DNA of 64,000 nucleotides from Drosophila pseudoobscura (taxonomy: Eukaryota; Arthropoda; Insecta; Diptera; Drosophilidae): NCBI RefSeq assembly GCF_009870125.1, contig NC_046683.1, positions 13,587,001 to 13,651,000 of the forward strand. Direction: 5' to 3'. The notes beneath the pieces were generated by a model that worked only from the letters and a program-made list of their open reading frames with translations, searched no databases and was not told the DNA's origin. This document shows positions 34,960 through 49,235 of the stretch, piece after piece (position 1 is the stretch's first letter; each line of letters starts with the position of its first letter). The position numbers and the translations under genes were made by a program.

Positions 34960-36090
34960 TTGTTTTTGCTATTCGTACTGCTCTTAGGCGCACAACATGC
35001 CTACCGGAAAAGAATACCCACGGAAACGGCACTTCACTTCATCTCAAAGAACATACCTGTTCATCTCAACATCGATGGTATCGTCCGCCCAGACAAGGTC
35101 TGTCAACAGAGGCACCCCGCAAGATGGTGTCCTGTCTCCTATTATGCGGAACTATGCGGCCTTGCATATCTTTTCGGGGAAATACCCCCAATCACTATGC
35201 GACTTAGAGACCGCAAAGCTCGTGCGTCTGTCAGAATAGACAGATTCCACGGAATTTGGAATTCCTACTATTCGCAAATAATTCCAAGGTAAAGAAGGCT
35301 ATGACAGCCCTCTACACATGCCCAAAGGCTATTGGATTAAAATGGGGCATGAATCCAAGTATAGTCCAATGGATTTATCTAGCAATAGTTGGACCATTAC
35401 TACTCTACGGAGTTGCAGTGGAACAAAGCTGGAGCTCTTTGCGCTAAATGTGATTTTATGCTTCCATAGCCTTGAACTTGCAGGAAAGGAGCCGGCAGAA
35501 ATGGCAATGGTCACTCATCCATATCAAATAATAGCAATAACGTCACCACGAAAACGGACTACTGCATTCCAAGGGAGTACACAGATACCCCTTTCAATAC
35601 CACCATTCTCCACAGAAACATATGGCTCGAGGGAACTCCAGGCCCAGATGGGGCTATAAACGTCTTCACAGATGGATCGAAGCTGGTCAACAAGGTGGCA
35701 GGAGGGATCTACTCCGAGCAGCAAAACACAAGGCACCCTTCAGGCTCCCAGATTATTGCAGTGTCCTCCAAGCGGAAGTTATTGCAATCAGGGAAGCTCT
35801 GAATTGCCTTCAATTAGCCCTCACAAGATGGCCCAGCAATTTCATCCATACGCTCCCTCACAGGACATTGGCAAACAGGTTGTTTGCGGTAGCTGTAGAG
35901 ACGAGTAAGAGGAGGAGGCGGTGCTCCAGGCCAGCTCTCAGCAGAAGAGGGTTACGGCTCTTGGGCTTGCCCCACATAGCTGACATTTCAGAAATGTCCA
36001 CAATATGTCCTAGAAAGATAGATGAATGGGATAGCTGCTGACATGAGGTCTGACGTCGAAGAAAGCCTAACCTAACCTAGCCTCTATAAA
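34960..36090 (+). mobile_element. Degenerate non-LTR retrotransposon, LOA/R1-like (3' part)
   Basis: Remains of a LINE second open frame, broken over three frames. The reverse-transcriptase box RGTPQDGVLSPIMRN is at 35,108-35,152. A thumb-like segment (KAIGLKWGMNPSIVQWIYLA) follows in another frame at about 35,325-35,385. The RNase H start VFTDGSKLV is at about 35,662 and FRLPDYCSVLQAEVIAIREA at about 35,739-35,800 in a third frame. The catalytic YADD/FADD box between the first two is missing, consistent with an internal deletion. The RNase H domain and order fit the LOA/Bilbo/R1 group. The 3' end closes with CCTAACCTAACCTAGCC at about 36,068-36,085, a tail type common in fly LINEs. Not active. 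Family assignment is inferred. Confidence 0.75.
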
Positions 36091-36278
36091 GAAACCCAAT
36101 CAAGCTGTTGCATTTATTGAATATCCAAACTATTTGAACCTTGGACTCCATTTCAGGGCAGGTATCGGTGGTAGGCCTCCATTTGGTTTGCCAACAATCT
36201 GAAGTGCAACTTGTGGCAGAACAGACCCGTTTTCAACACTGAATCATAAGAGTGTGGGGCTCTTGACATTGAGATCGT

Positions 36279-36332
36279 GTAGATCGCTTAGATCGCGTAG
36301 ATTGCGTAGACCGCGTAGATCGCGCAGATCTT
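36279..36332 (+). repeat. 9-bp minisatellite (GTAGATCGC)n
   Basis: Six tandem nonamers: GTAGATCGC, TTAGATCGC, GTAGATTGC, GTAGACCGC, GTAGATCGC, GCAGATCTT. It lies about 200 bases beyond the LINE remnant. Confidence 0.9.
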
Positions 36333-37570
36333 GAGCTTGTCTCGCGATTCTGCTTGCACTTGCAGCTCAATGCAGAACGACGGCCGTCAATGCCACACGA
36401 ACATGCGGCAGACGTGCGTTGAACCCACACTCAAAAACGTACCGCTGAACAATGCATAGCTCGGGCAAGTATGGGGAAGAAGAGCTATTGAGGTCGTTCA
36501 AGCCCCCCTCCCAAGTCCCCCGCAAGCCCCCAACAAACGGTCACGTCAAGCGCCTCACCCGATTCGGTGTTCGGTGATCGGTGGCCGGTGGTCGGTGGTC
36601 GGCGGCCTCTTGTGTCTCTGTGGTGTCGTGTGTGTGTGTGGCATATTAACTAACTTTACTGCTATATATGGATATGGTTTTATGGATAGTACGGGTGTAT
36701 ATAGTATGCATATAGGTACACACACAACTCCAGGAAGCATTTGTATAATCAAATTTTTATCGGATTTGGCAGCAGCACTGGAAGGCATGCCAAAACAAAA
36801 ACGAAAAACAATTGGAAAGCTCTCTCCCGGCACTCTCCCACGGAATTGCTAAGAGTACGACTAGTAACCACTCTAGTGGCAATTTGCAATATTATTTAAT
36901 TAACTAATTTCGGTTGATTTTTGGTTTTTTTGTTTTTATAGAAAATTTTGAACCGATTCATTTCCGGCTGCGGGTCCGGGACAAAACTTTTCACACACAA
37001 AAACGAATCGAACAAACGATGGCGCTCCAAATTACCCATTTACGTTATTAATTGCATGTCTATGCCAGATACAATTAGTTAGATGTATGAGTGTGTGTTC
37101 AGATACAGAGATACAAAGATACACGTGTAACCGTGATGGCCGGAGTCTGTCGTCTGTGTGTGGCAGAGAAAAAGTTCTGCCTTAGTCCCTGACTAAATTG
37201 AGAATAATTAAATACAATTAGCCTGGCGTAACTTTTCTCTCTCTCTGATTTTGGGGATTTATTTATGCACAATTCAATGGTAAATTAACTGCTAAAAATA
37301 GTTGGATACACACACAAACACACACACACATATGAAACAGATCGCTTTGGGGAGGTTCCGGCAGATACTGATTCTGACCGTGGAAGCAGCGGAACAAAAC
37401 AAAAAACGTAGCCAAAACAACACCCAAAAGACAATCAGAAGAGGAGACTGTATTACTAAATTGACTTAACTAATAATTATAATTAATTCGGCTTGACAAA
37501 TGGCTTGGAATTTGTGCGAGTATCCCACGAGTATCCAAAATCCAACACATAAACGATAAACGAGTACTCG

Positions 37571-37650
37571 CGGCGGCACAGCGAAAGAGAGAAAGAGAGA
37601 AAGCGAGAGTGTGGGACCGACCGACCGACCGACCGACCATCCATCCATCC
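37571..37650 (+). repeat. GAAAGAGA and (GACC)n-(ATCC)n repeat block
   Basis: GAAAGAGA units are followed within a few bases by (CGAC)n passing into (CATC)n. Simple sequence. Confidence 0.85.
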
Positions 37651-40600
37651 GCAGTGATTTGCGCGAATTTCATTTAATTTACATGTCGTTAATAAAGTTA
37701 GTAGAAAACCACACCACTACAGATACACTGCACTTTTTTTGGGGAATTGACGGTGAACGGTTGATGGATGAATGGCTTAGGTTCCTTAGGATCCTCCTTT
37801 GTTTTTACCTGTGCTGCGCTTTTTCTGGGAATATCCTGCAATCCTCAAGTCCTTCTTGATGTGGACTCTGCTTGTACGCTTCCTGGACACTATACAATAT
37901 TCCTTCTAGATCGACATGGCTGCTGTGGGGGGTACCGACTACCGACTAGCTATGGGTTGTACTTGTGTGGGGGCAGAGGATTTGCAGCCTCTGGTTCGAG
38001 CGGTGAGCTTTGGGAAGTGTCTAAACCAGCGGCGTTGAGCTGAAATCAGCGACTAAAAATGCTCGCACTCGCATTGGATTTGATGAGTGCCACACAGCCC
38101 ACAGCCCACAGCTGTCGCTGGTGCTACTGCTGCTGCTGCTGCTGCCTCGGCCTCTGCTTCTGCCTCTGTCAGCGCTGTTTCCACAGAGGTGTCGTCGCTG
38201 TCGTGTATCTGTGTGCCACGATCGGTGCTCCACCAGCGATAAGCGGTAGAAACAGCTGGGAATAACAGCAAAAAAAAACAAAACAAAACACAACCAAAGA
38301 TACTCGTACAGGCTGGAATCAATGGGAGAAAATGGTACCCAAGGCCACACAGCCTCAAATTTAGATAAAGATACAAATGTATCTATTTGATTTGTATCTT
38401 CAATCTCATTAGCAGATTGGCAGAATTGTAACTCCATGTCCGGCCGCCACACGAGCAATCCATATTTCGACTATAATTTCACCGCCAAAGGGCAAAAAAG
38501 TTACAATTGTATCTGTATCTATATCTGTATCTACGGTTCTGTGCAAGTGTGTGATGTGTCGCGAAAGCCTCAATTAGCCAGCGAAATTAAAGTTCTCTCC
38601 ATTATTATTAGCGATTATAATTGAGAAAAATGTGCAAACGAAATGTTAAATAATTGAAGGGAATTGTGTGCCCATCCCACATCATGCCCAAAAGCGATGG
38701 ATGGTATCGATGGGAGGTATCCTGGAATTGCTCGAAATCGCAGGTATATGTTCTACCTCCTAAGTGTATTACCCCTAAGGTAGAGCCTTAATCTTTCGTT
38801 GGAATTAGGCGTAGATATTCGATAACTATTACGTTTGGTCTCCCAAGGGTTTGAGGGCATTCGTTGGAAGAGGGAGTTTTTCTATATTTCGGGCCCAGCT
38901 GTTGTCCCACTGGTGCAACAGGGTATGTGCCAGCAGCCGACATTGAAAAAGTGTTTTTAATTAAACTAAACTTAAAAGAATAAGCAAATTTGCTGATGGG
39001 GTACGATGATTCGGCAATACGGATGTTGAGTTGGCAAAACAGTCGCCAAATACCGGAAAATTAGTTAGTCGTAGATTGTGTGATTGAAGAGATCGGTTCA
39101 TGGGCTGCTCCTACAATCGTTCTTGATTCAATTCGAAAGCACAATTACAATCGTGGCACGGCACTCTTAATAATGCTGCCGATGAGGTCGATGCTGGCGG
39201 GTGAACGCCACCCAAAGGCCCTGACTTACAAAGCCGCAATGCCGCAGAGACCGCAACCGACTGGGGGAGGTGGATCTCATCTCTGGGCGCACCCCCCCAC
39301 CCCGTTCCGTGCCGCGTCATTGCTGGAGTGTAACGAGAGACCGATTAACGGAGCAGCATAGCTGTAATACCCCTGCCATCCCATCTACGAGTATCTATAA
39401 TAATGTAATAATATTTAGTTATTTGGTAATTTAATGCACGATAATACATAAGTAAATTTGCACATTGTTCTGCCGAATGGAAAGCTGCACACTGCACACT
39501 GCGCTGCGTACTGGTACGGGTACTGTGCCTCGTACTGCAGCTGCCACTTGCCACTCTTAATAGCTACTGGGCTTATGGCTGCGCTTCTGACAGAGCAACG
39601 GATGATAGGCTTCCAATTGTTGACTACACACTGAGAGAAACCATCAGGCCATCAACTTTTCATTAATGTAGTAAATAAATGTAAAAATAAGATTAGAAAT
39701 TCCAAAGAGTCAAATAAGAGCTATTTCATCGAGAGTGGAAACTAATTTCATATTTAAATTAAATATTTTCATATTCGATTGAATACAAATTTTTTAAAAA
39801 TGTATTATAATAGGTATATTTATTTTAAAGTGTTTTATATTTCGATTAAAATTGAGAAGTATTAAAAAGACTTTTAAATAAATTTATTCTTTAATTACCT
39901 ATGCCCTTTTTCTCTCAGTGGAGGAGTGCTTAAAATGGTGGCACATTTCATGTCCACCGCTGATCCCAGAGACTGCGGATAAGGTGGCTCCTTATATTCC
40001 AAAAACTAACCATTTGGTGTCATGTCTTTTCCCCCAGTGCACCCTGCCACAAGCTGCTCAACTGCTTTGTGGCTCTTTTTTTGTATGCTAATTGCTTCTT
40101 CGCAATCATTGCAGTTTTGTTTCAGCATAATTAATGGAAACCTTAGATCGCCAGACAATGCAACGGCAACGGCAGCGACAACTGTCAGGGATTTAAGCGG
40201 CAAGCAGCAGGTGGAGTGGTTTGGGTCTGTTGCAATTACCGCTTCCCTGAGTATCGATAAATCAAACACCGACTTGGCATAACAATCGAATATGGTGATC
40301 TTTGAGCTCTGTCTTTGGCTCTGGCTCTGGTCTATCCCAAGTCTCTCTTTCGAGCAGCCCTGAGCAGCGACTCGACTTACCTGAAACATTATCTGTGGCA
40401 TACTTAACTATTGGAAACCTGTTTGCAACCCAAGAAGATCTTCGGCGGAGATTCGCTGGATAGGATCTTTTTTGGTGACATCATCATCCTCGTCGATAAC
40501 CCTGCAGCAATAATGGTCTTATTTATAAATCATTTTCACCCAATTCCACTGAGCGTTAAGTACACATAAATGCCATTTCGATACTTTCACTCGATCGACG

Positions 40601-41920
40601 AATCGACGGCTGTTGATTAATTGTGTTGTTTGGTTAATTAACCAATAATCATGACAGTTGGGATTTTGCATAATTTTATTTTATTTTTTTCGCGCTCGTT
40701 AGATCGCAAAACAAACAGCAAAACAGCAAAGCGAAAGGTAAACGAGACAACAGACGCCACAACTGCCCACAAAACAAGAAGCCACACAGAAGATTAATAC
40801 TTGGTGAAATAATCTTTCGAATACCCTAACCCATAGCCGATTCATGGACAGCTTTCTTTCTGCACATTCGTTCTATAAAACTTCTGTTTGAAACCTGAGA
40901 GGATAGGTTTCCATAGAATGTGTCGAGTATTGCCGCGAAGTAAAACAGACTTCTGTTTAAACAGATTGATCTTTGTCACGCTTATATTGTACTGGGACTC
41001 TCTGTTGACTCTGGCATATGTAAATACTATAAGTGTAAGCTGCTTTTATAATAGATTATACCTGGTATTGTCTTACGACATTCAAAAAATCAACAGAACA
41101 GCAACTATGATCCCTTACTTTCAGCGTTCTTAATCCTTTCCTTCATCTATTTACATACCCTCTGATGATCTTATAAACAAGCTATAAAAGTAGGTCAGAG
41201 AGTTTTTTCTATCAAAAGTGGCATAATAAGTATGTGTCATCTTTGCATAATATTAAATAGAATTGTACTTTCTTTGGATTATCGCTATCTCTAAATGAAA
41301 TGCAATCTTTTCGTTGCTTACTCGTCTGCTTATGAGGCATTGATCCCAACGATTGTCGCGACGACTGGCTTTCTGGAACTCTTGCAGCAATTAGAGCATC
41401 GCATCGCAATCAGAATCGAACCTGTGGAGCCAGTATTCAAATGGGAATGGGATGTTGATAGAAAGCACTACACAGACTTGAAACACGTTTCATAATATAA
41501 TTCAATATATATGTAGGTATTTATTTAAAAAGCTTTCATTATTTGGCCCTCACACAGCAGTTGATACTTTTTGAGTGTGAAATATTGATTGTTACTAATT
41601 AGATACATGTACTAAGAGGACTTTTTCACTCATTGCTTTATCTATTAGAGCCCCAAGATATAGCATCCATCCATCCCAGCATCATACAACTCTCTTTCGT
41701 TAGAGTAATGGGCGAGCAATCACGTGCCAGCAAATGAGCAAAGCAGCTCCGCAGCAGCCCGCGACATCGCCAATTTCCATTATGTATATATTTTATATCT
41801 TGTTTATTTTTTCTGCTCTTTTTTTGGGTTAACTTTTGGCCAAACTGGCTGCCACGGGGCAGGTGTCAAAAGTTAGTCCAGCGCAACGGAAGAGGGCCAA
41901 CAGCAGCGGCAGCAATGACG

Positions 41921-41960
41921 TCCGTGGTCCGTCGTCCATGGTCCATGGTCCATGGTCCGA
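41921..41960 (+). repeat. 8-bp repeat (TCCATGGT-type)
   Basis: GTCCGTGG, TCCGTCG, then TCCATGGT repeated three times, ending in CCGAGG. The core units are palindromic (CCATGG). Confidence 0.8.
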
Positions 41961-44900
41961 GGCATCTATGACAATGGAAATAACAAGATATAACAAGTTG
42001 TATCTAATTCTGTCCGAGTTTTGATGGTAGTTTGCCTCGTTTCACCCTCGCTGGACCTGTGGGTGACTTGGCCAAGAAACAGAGGCAAAAACGAATGGTT
42101 GTTTGGACTAAAAGATACCATTGAGTTTTATTTATCACTTCAGTGAAAAAGAAAGGTGTAAACCATCAAAAAAATGGTATACAAATACAGATAAATACAT
42201 GATAGATAATACTTTTCTTTAGCCCAAGTTTAGTCCGCCAGACTATCACAAAAGTCTGTACTTCTCCATATAAGTTATTCATCTTCAAACCGAATATACC
42301 CCATGAACTCCATCATTATATGGTAGGGTATGCCACTGCTGGAGAGAGATGAAGTCAAACCAAAAAAAAAAAAAAAAATTAGCAACAACAATGAAGACAG
42401 CAAGCAAATAAGTTAAGCAAAATCACAGCCCGAGCGGTTGTTCGGACGCTCACGACACAATCAGAATGGCAGCGCCCATGACAGACGATTGTTGTGGCAG
42501 AATACGTTGGATAAACAAATTATAAGTTATGTGTATGCAATTTATATAGTTATAGTTATATTATAGTATACCCATTAATATGGCAGCGGTAGCGGAGTCG
42601 GCTCTGCTCTGACACTCTGTCATTGTCTCTTGAACGCCGCACGACAGCCAGCCCTGCGGCTGTTTTTTCAGGATGGATCTCAGCTTAGAGCTGTCACAAT
42701 CATTCCGGCAAATACATGTACCTATACAGGGTTGTATTTATTAAAAAACGAGATGAAGTACCTGACGGATAATGGACATCCATGGATGTCGCTTTGCAAT
42801 TCCCATCCACCACGCTTATATACGATATATTCAACTATCAAATTACGATGCAAAACATCCTAATTTATTTATATGCATGGCCGTGCCATTTCAATCCAGA
42901 GATACTCCCAATATATAGTACAGTACAAATCAACAAATTCAGCCTTAAGTCTCTGCAAACCTCCAACCTGACTTCTTTTACGATTAAATGATAGAATGCT
43001 ATCGATATTTCTTAAGGTGAAAAACTCCCATCTCCAAAAACAGCTGATTTTTTTGTTTGGTAAAACTTTCAGCAAAGCTTCCCAAATTTGTAGCCTTTAC
43101 ATGGGTTTTAGTTGAGTAGACAATAAGGAAATAAAACGACTCGATGTAATGCGGTTTTCGGGAGGCAAATTGGAAAAACTGTAGAGAAAGTGTTACAACT
43201 ACAAATAAAATGATGATTGCTTTCAGACACGACCACTGGGTTATCTGATTTTCTCTTCGTGAGGGCAATTCCATCAATTCCAGAAGCCTGCTGTGCAGTT
43301 CATTAATCTGCAAGCAAAACCGCACACAATTTGCAACTACATAGTGGCAGGAACAGGATGAGGACGAGAAACAATATGCCAGGGAATAAAGAGAATACAT
43401 CCACTTGAATACATACGAGTTTGTACATATGTACGTGCAATCGTGGGATGTAGACACGAGCCTCGTAATCAAGCATTAAATGGCCGTCAAGCGATGGGCA
43501 GATAAATTATAATAAAGGAGCTGCAAAAGTACTGCAGAATCACTGCAGTTCGCCCACCCTCCCACGCCCTCTGCAGCTTCCTCCTGTTCGATTGATGGAT
43601 TGTTGCGTTGTCAGAGGAAATTGCAGCTCAAAGGCGAGACGGAGAGTCAGAGTCATCGCCTGGCGTGGCATGCAACAGAGAGATTTCCGGGGACCCCCTG
43701 ACGGGCCGATGGCTTCTGTCCTGGTCCTGTCTCTGCAATCGAAGCCCCGTCACAGAACCACTCTCTGTCTATCGAATGGAAACCCCACTTGGCTGGGGGC
43801 CTTTGAAGAGAAGGGGGCCAGAGTCAGGACAGAAGCCGAGCCCAGCCGAGCCTCACATGAGATTTAAGGACTCAATGGTAGTCGTATCGATACAACTAAA
43901 TGCCCCAGGAATTTTTGGTAAGGAGTTACTTTTCTATTTGCTAATCGATTTCCCAGTTGACTAGCACAGAACCCGATCTTTCCATTGCTCTATGCGTGCT
44001 TCATTCCATGGGTAAAACGATATCTACTGGAACAGTTAATGGCTTACTTTGGTGCTACCTTCGGGCCACTAATCCCGGTGTGAACTGTACCCCTGGGTGC
44101 GGCGGTGCAGCTTAGGTCAGCCAGCCAGCAATATGGCACGGGCATTTACATATAAATATTTATTGTCCTATATGGCCCCGAGTTGCATGTGAGCGGTCAA
44201 TTTAACAAAGCGCAAATGGCCGGACAGCTGGTGGGGCTGGTAGGGCAGAGAGCCTTCCCCAAGGGGTTGTACATATCCCCCACCCACACCACATAGTCCT
44301 TAGCCCATACTATGGCCCATCTCTGGGTCGGTGATGGCGATAAGAAGCTGCTGTTGTTATGGTGGCTCCCCTTTGTTTGTCTTTGGCCTCCGCAAGATGT
44401 TGTCCAGAGTGGTGGCAGGGGGCTTGCCAAGACTGGTGGCAGGGGGTTGTGGCTGGAGATGGGGAAGTGACAGGAGGCTGTACAGGGGATGGGATTGTGG
44501 CATTCATTCTTTTGGCATTTTTTTATTATGACTATCAACGTTTATGGCGGCCAGGATGTGGATGGCAAGTGGGTGTGGGTGTCTCCCCTGAGGATTTGTT
44601 TAGCTTGTGCTGTGCGGCTTTATTATTTCATCATTATAACATTTCTTTTATATGTATGTATTTATTTTGTATACCCCGTAGTCGAATGCAAGATGGATGT
44701 GAGAGGCAGAAGCTATGGAGCTATGTTCTTTTAAACTTCTGTCTCTCGTTGTATATCTATATAACCATATTAAATGTTTTCCCTGTCACCTTGTGCAATT
44801 TGAAGGAAAGTTTTGTAAAATATTACCCATTTAGTGGGCATCTCAGGGTCGCATGGGCCCTGTAACATGGTTCTTTCTTCTTATACATATACGTTTGTGG

Positions 44901-45113
44901 GCTGTAGTAGTTCCTTCCACTTCCACCACACCCACTTTCTGGGCAGCACTTTAAAGTGCCCTGAACTTGATTAATGAATGGCAACGCTCTAAAGTATGCT
45001 ACGGCATGCACTCACACACACTCTTGCAAAAAAAGAAGCAGCCACCCACACACATTCACTCGACATGTCAACGACACGAGAAAAAGAGGGAAGTCGCGAG
45101 TGAGTTCTGAGCC

Positions 45114-45149
45114 CCAGTGCCAGTACCAGTACCAGTCCCAGTCCCAGTC
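45114..45149 (+). repeat. 6-bp minisatellite (CCAGTN)n
   Basis: Six hexamers: CCAGTG once, CCAGTA twice, CCAGTC three times. Confidence 0.9.
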
Positions 45150-48100
45150 CCGACATGGCTTAAAAATTGTTTGCCAAGCGAAGCACAAATTGAAATTGGC
45201 TCACAACTTGGCAGCTAATTTAATATTTTCCCTCTGAGAAGAAGAGACCCGACTCCGACCCCGACCCCGGCCCCCATGTGTGTGTTATGCTTATAATTGT
45301 CACAGACACGAGCATTCAAGAACACATTTCTGGAAAATGTTTATCCGGAAAGGCATAAACAGGGGTGGTGAGGCAGAACTGAGCACAAAACAATTTCAAG
45401 TTCCTTTGCAGTAACAGGATTTCCTTTTTTTTGTTTCCATTCAAAAGCAGCATAATCCTTACAGGAACCCGGAAGTTTTGGCACCAACAAAAACAAAAAA
45501 GTGTATAATATAGAAATGAAATTATCAGACATTGAGCTGAAAGAACCTCTCAACATACGAGCACATACGACATAAACAGATGTAGAAAAAGCTTAAATAT
45601 TTTATGCTCTTCAAATTAATTTGAACTATGAAAATTAGTTGGAGAATATAATTGTAGACTAACTAAATTAAATAAAAGTTTCCAAATCTCAAGGAAAACT
45701 TTATTTTGTATATGCCCAAAAGTATGCAATGGAAAATTGTCGTTCTTTCAAGGCATTCGCTAGAGCATGATATGTGCTTTTCGTTGCATACTTTTTGCCC
45801 GCTTAGAAAAAGTTTTGACTAAATGGCGAATATCTAAGGAAGAAGTGGTAAACAAAAAAAAACAAAAACTGAGGAAAATTCTTAGTTCTAGAAAAATAAA
45901 AATTAAGTATATAATTTCCTATTGCTCAAGCAAACAAAGTCCACAGAAGGTTGTCTTCCTTTTTGTGGCTTAATGGACACACAAGTACTACTTCCCTAAC
46001 TCGATCTGCTCTGTTTCATATATAAACATCTTAAATGTTGTCTTTCCGCTCTCCGAAATCCAGCTTTCCAATCAATAACTATCTTCAATCCATTAACCAT
46101 CTCTTCCAAGTATATTTCCTTTCGTTGCCTCACATTTAAATCGAATTTCCATCCATTTCTTGCCATTTGATTAATAAAATAATACATAATTAAATATTAG
46201 AATTTCCATTGCATAACCTCCCTCAATTTGAGTACCTTCGAAGTCATTTCATATCAATTTGTTGACTGCCTTTCACCCCAGCACAGCCCCCCTGCTATTA
46301 GGGAAAACTTGTGGGGCAGAAAACTTTTTGCATGTCCGTTTTAATAAATTGGTTTATGATTGCCTTTCGATAAACTTTGCTCAAGTGAAATGCTAATACG
46401 AGCACACCGACCAACTTTAAACGGTTTTCCAACCGAGAGGAGACCCGGCCTCAACCAACCCCCAAAGTAGCCACCATCCTGCCATCCAATCAGACCATCA
46501 TCCACACTCTTCGAACACCGAACCCACGAATTTGTATCTTGTGGAAAAGATGGCGCCGCCCGCCGTTTAGCTTCCTGGCAGCAACAATTTTTATGGCTTC
46601 CTGGTGTGCAGCGCTTAAATAGATACAAGATATATATCTCACACACACACCACACACATGGCACATTGTAGATACATATGTACGAGCATATCCACACCTT
46701 GTTGGTAATTTAAATTGCGCCTGACTCGGATTCGGATTCCGATTCCGATTCACGGCTGGCTGCACCATAATTTGCTGTAATTGAATTTAAATGATTTTTT
46801 CCCCAGCAGAATCGTTGTCGTTTTCCCCTTGGCATTTTGCAAATCACTTTTATTTTATTATTTATAAATGTGTATTTTTATGGTAGGGAATCAATTGAAA
46901 GAAGGGCTTTGCTCTAATAAAGAATGATTGAGGTGATGGGAAACGGATAGGAATGATAGAATACGGCTTTTTTGATAGATCTAAGCACATGCCTATAGAA
47001 AAGAAGACCTTAGAAAACAAATCGCTCATTCCATGCCTTTCAGTGTTCTTACATTTGTTTTTATCGGTCAATTCTTTTGTACTGGCATGTGCATTCAAGC
47101 CACAGTTTCATTATAGCACTCATCATTCCTTAATACAGTGGTCTGATCCCTCTCTCTGACTCCTTTTGAGCCTCTGAAACTCTCTGGAAATTACGCATAC
47201 GCCGCATGGGCATCCTCTGCCATCTCCATCGATGGGGCATACATCCGAAACGAAACGAAACGAACCTGCGCCAGACTGATGGCTTATTTTCGATTTGTGC
47301 AACAAATGAAGTGAGAAATTATTATTATTATTATTTATATTTTTATTACGGATGCCTGCCATAACCAAATCGAATGGCAGGCAGTCCACTCTTCCCGCTC
47401 CCCATTCACCCCGCCTCCGCCGGTGCGTCGGCGAATCACGTATTCACAAAAGCAAACAAACGCCGAAGCACGCATAAATAAACAGGCAGTGGAGCAGTGG
47501 AGCTGGGGCAGGGGAAGGAAGAGAATTATGGGAAAAGTAAGGAAAAGCCAAAGGGAAAAACCACAACAGAAGAAACAGTGAAGCAGCAGCGACACAAAGT
47601 ACATACAACATTTTTCGGTGGTCTCTCGTCCATCAGTCACATCATTAAAATCGAGCACTGAGTAGTCCCGGCTGCCGCCTAATTCGAATCCTTGCCGCAT
47701 GATGTGCTGAAATGTGACGTTCGGGGCAAGGGGCAGGAGTGCGATTGGGAGTGGAATTGGGGAGTAGCACCCGGCGGCGGCACACACATACACGCACAGG
47801 GAGAGAGACATAGAGAGAAAGGACAACAATTCTCTGGAGGCATTCATCAATATGCCAAACATGTTTTGTTATCATCAAATGGAAAATGCTTCATTTTCAC
47901 GTACGCCAACGCAGAGGAGCAGCAACAGGACCCACAGGAAGAGACAGGGATCCCAGGGATCTCAGCCTGACAGACAGACAGCACCAGCCCAGCCACTGAC
48001 AGTGAAATGGACAGAAAGACAGAAAGACAGACAGACAGAAAGTTGATGGCCTCAAGGCAGATGGCGGATGCCAGAGATGAGTACAAGGCAGACAGATAGA

Positions 48101-49198
48101 CAGACAGACGACAGAGAGCGTGTTACCGTTGAGAATTCTCGCAGGTAAAACCCAGCGCCTTGCGGCTTGCGGCCTGGCTGTAGCATCTGTCGATTGCTGC
48201 CCCATTTTGCGGCGCTTAAACCACCAAAAAACTAAACGAGAAGCTCGACGAAGCGACGAACGGAACATATAAATTGATTACCAAGACATTTCACGACAAA
48301 TTCGCCATGTAACAACAATGACAGCCCCAGCCCCCCCAATGGAATCTCTATCCAAAATCGAGAGAATGCTTATCGAAGGAACCCATAGACAGCAGTCGCC
48401 GGAAGCAATATGTGGAGCTGTGGCTGTGGCAGTGGCAATAGCACAATAGATACGGAAATCTCTGTAAGCAAAACAGTTGCTCCATCCAGCCATCCAGAAA
48501 CCTGGGGCCCAAAATCAAATGCGACAACTGTTGAGCCCAGCCAGGGACTCGATTTCTACAGCCTGAATAAAAGAGTGTTACAGAGATAGCTCTAGAAAGA
48601 GCTGTAGTTGAAAGAATAACTAATCTGTAGAAATATTCCGCAAACAGAGAAGATATTATAGATCTAAATACTTCGTAAAAAGATTTGTGTTCCTCAAAAA
48701 CCCAAGAACTATCACTGATTGACTTAAAGAATAATTAAAAGTTTAAAGTACTCATACAATCTCCATTCAAATCATTCGAATACTCAACAAAGTTCAGTAC
48801 TCAATGAAGAAGGAAGTACTCTATCTACAGACACTATCTGAAAAACCAAATTTAAACTACCACAATCGAATACAATCGTTCTTTCAAGAATAAGATAACC
48901 TTCACAGCCACACAAATCGTAGATTGATGAAAAAATAGTGCCACGTGGATGCCTTCTAATGGTTTCTACATGATCTGAAAGGTAGACTGATACTAGTAGT
49001 AATGAAAGTGTTCTGCAGATGGTCTGAATATTTCATCGAAAATTAATCTTGGATAGATATAGAAACACTTCCTAAGTACTTCCTGCTGCCCTAAGTATTT
49101 GTGAATCACTCTTCCATTCGTCCCTACAATTCCATTGAACAATGAAGACAAAAATCTAAGATACATATTATGTCATTCTCAAATTTTGCTGAATAGCT

Positions 49199-49204
49199 CT
49201 TTAA
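49199..49204 (-). terminator. Ag5r2: Poly(A) signal of the Ag5r2-like gene
   Basis: ATTAAA on the minus strand about 32 bases past the stop codon. Confidence 0.5.
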
Positions 49205-49235
49205 TTGAAAAGGCTTCATTGGGGATTGTTTCCTT

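Larger units (their letters stand above)
36340..49180. other. Gene-poor intergenic stretch (12.8 kb)
   Basis: I found no spliced gene, RNA gene or intact transposon. GC-richer islands at 37.5-38.2, 38.2-38.3, 43.6-43.9, 44.2-44.6 and 47.4-48.3 kb give short open frames without domains. The GAAAGAGA and GACC/ATCC repeat block at 37,571-37,650 and the GACAGACA repeats around 47,969-48,110 are simple sequence. A remote 5' exon of the transporter, or enhancers, could lie here unseen. Confidence 0.5.

Noticed and set aside
43592..43964. GC-rich plus-strand frames of 91 and 118 codons
   Set aside because: Overlapping frames of similar length with no domain and no promoter.
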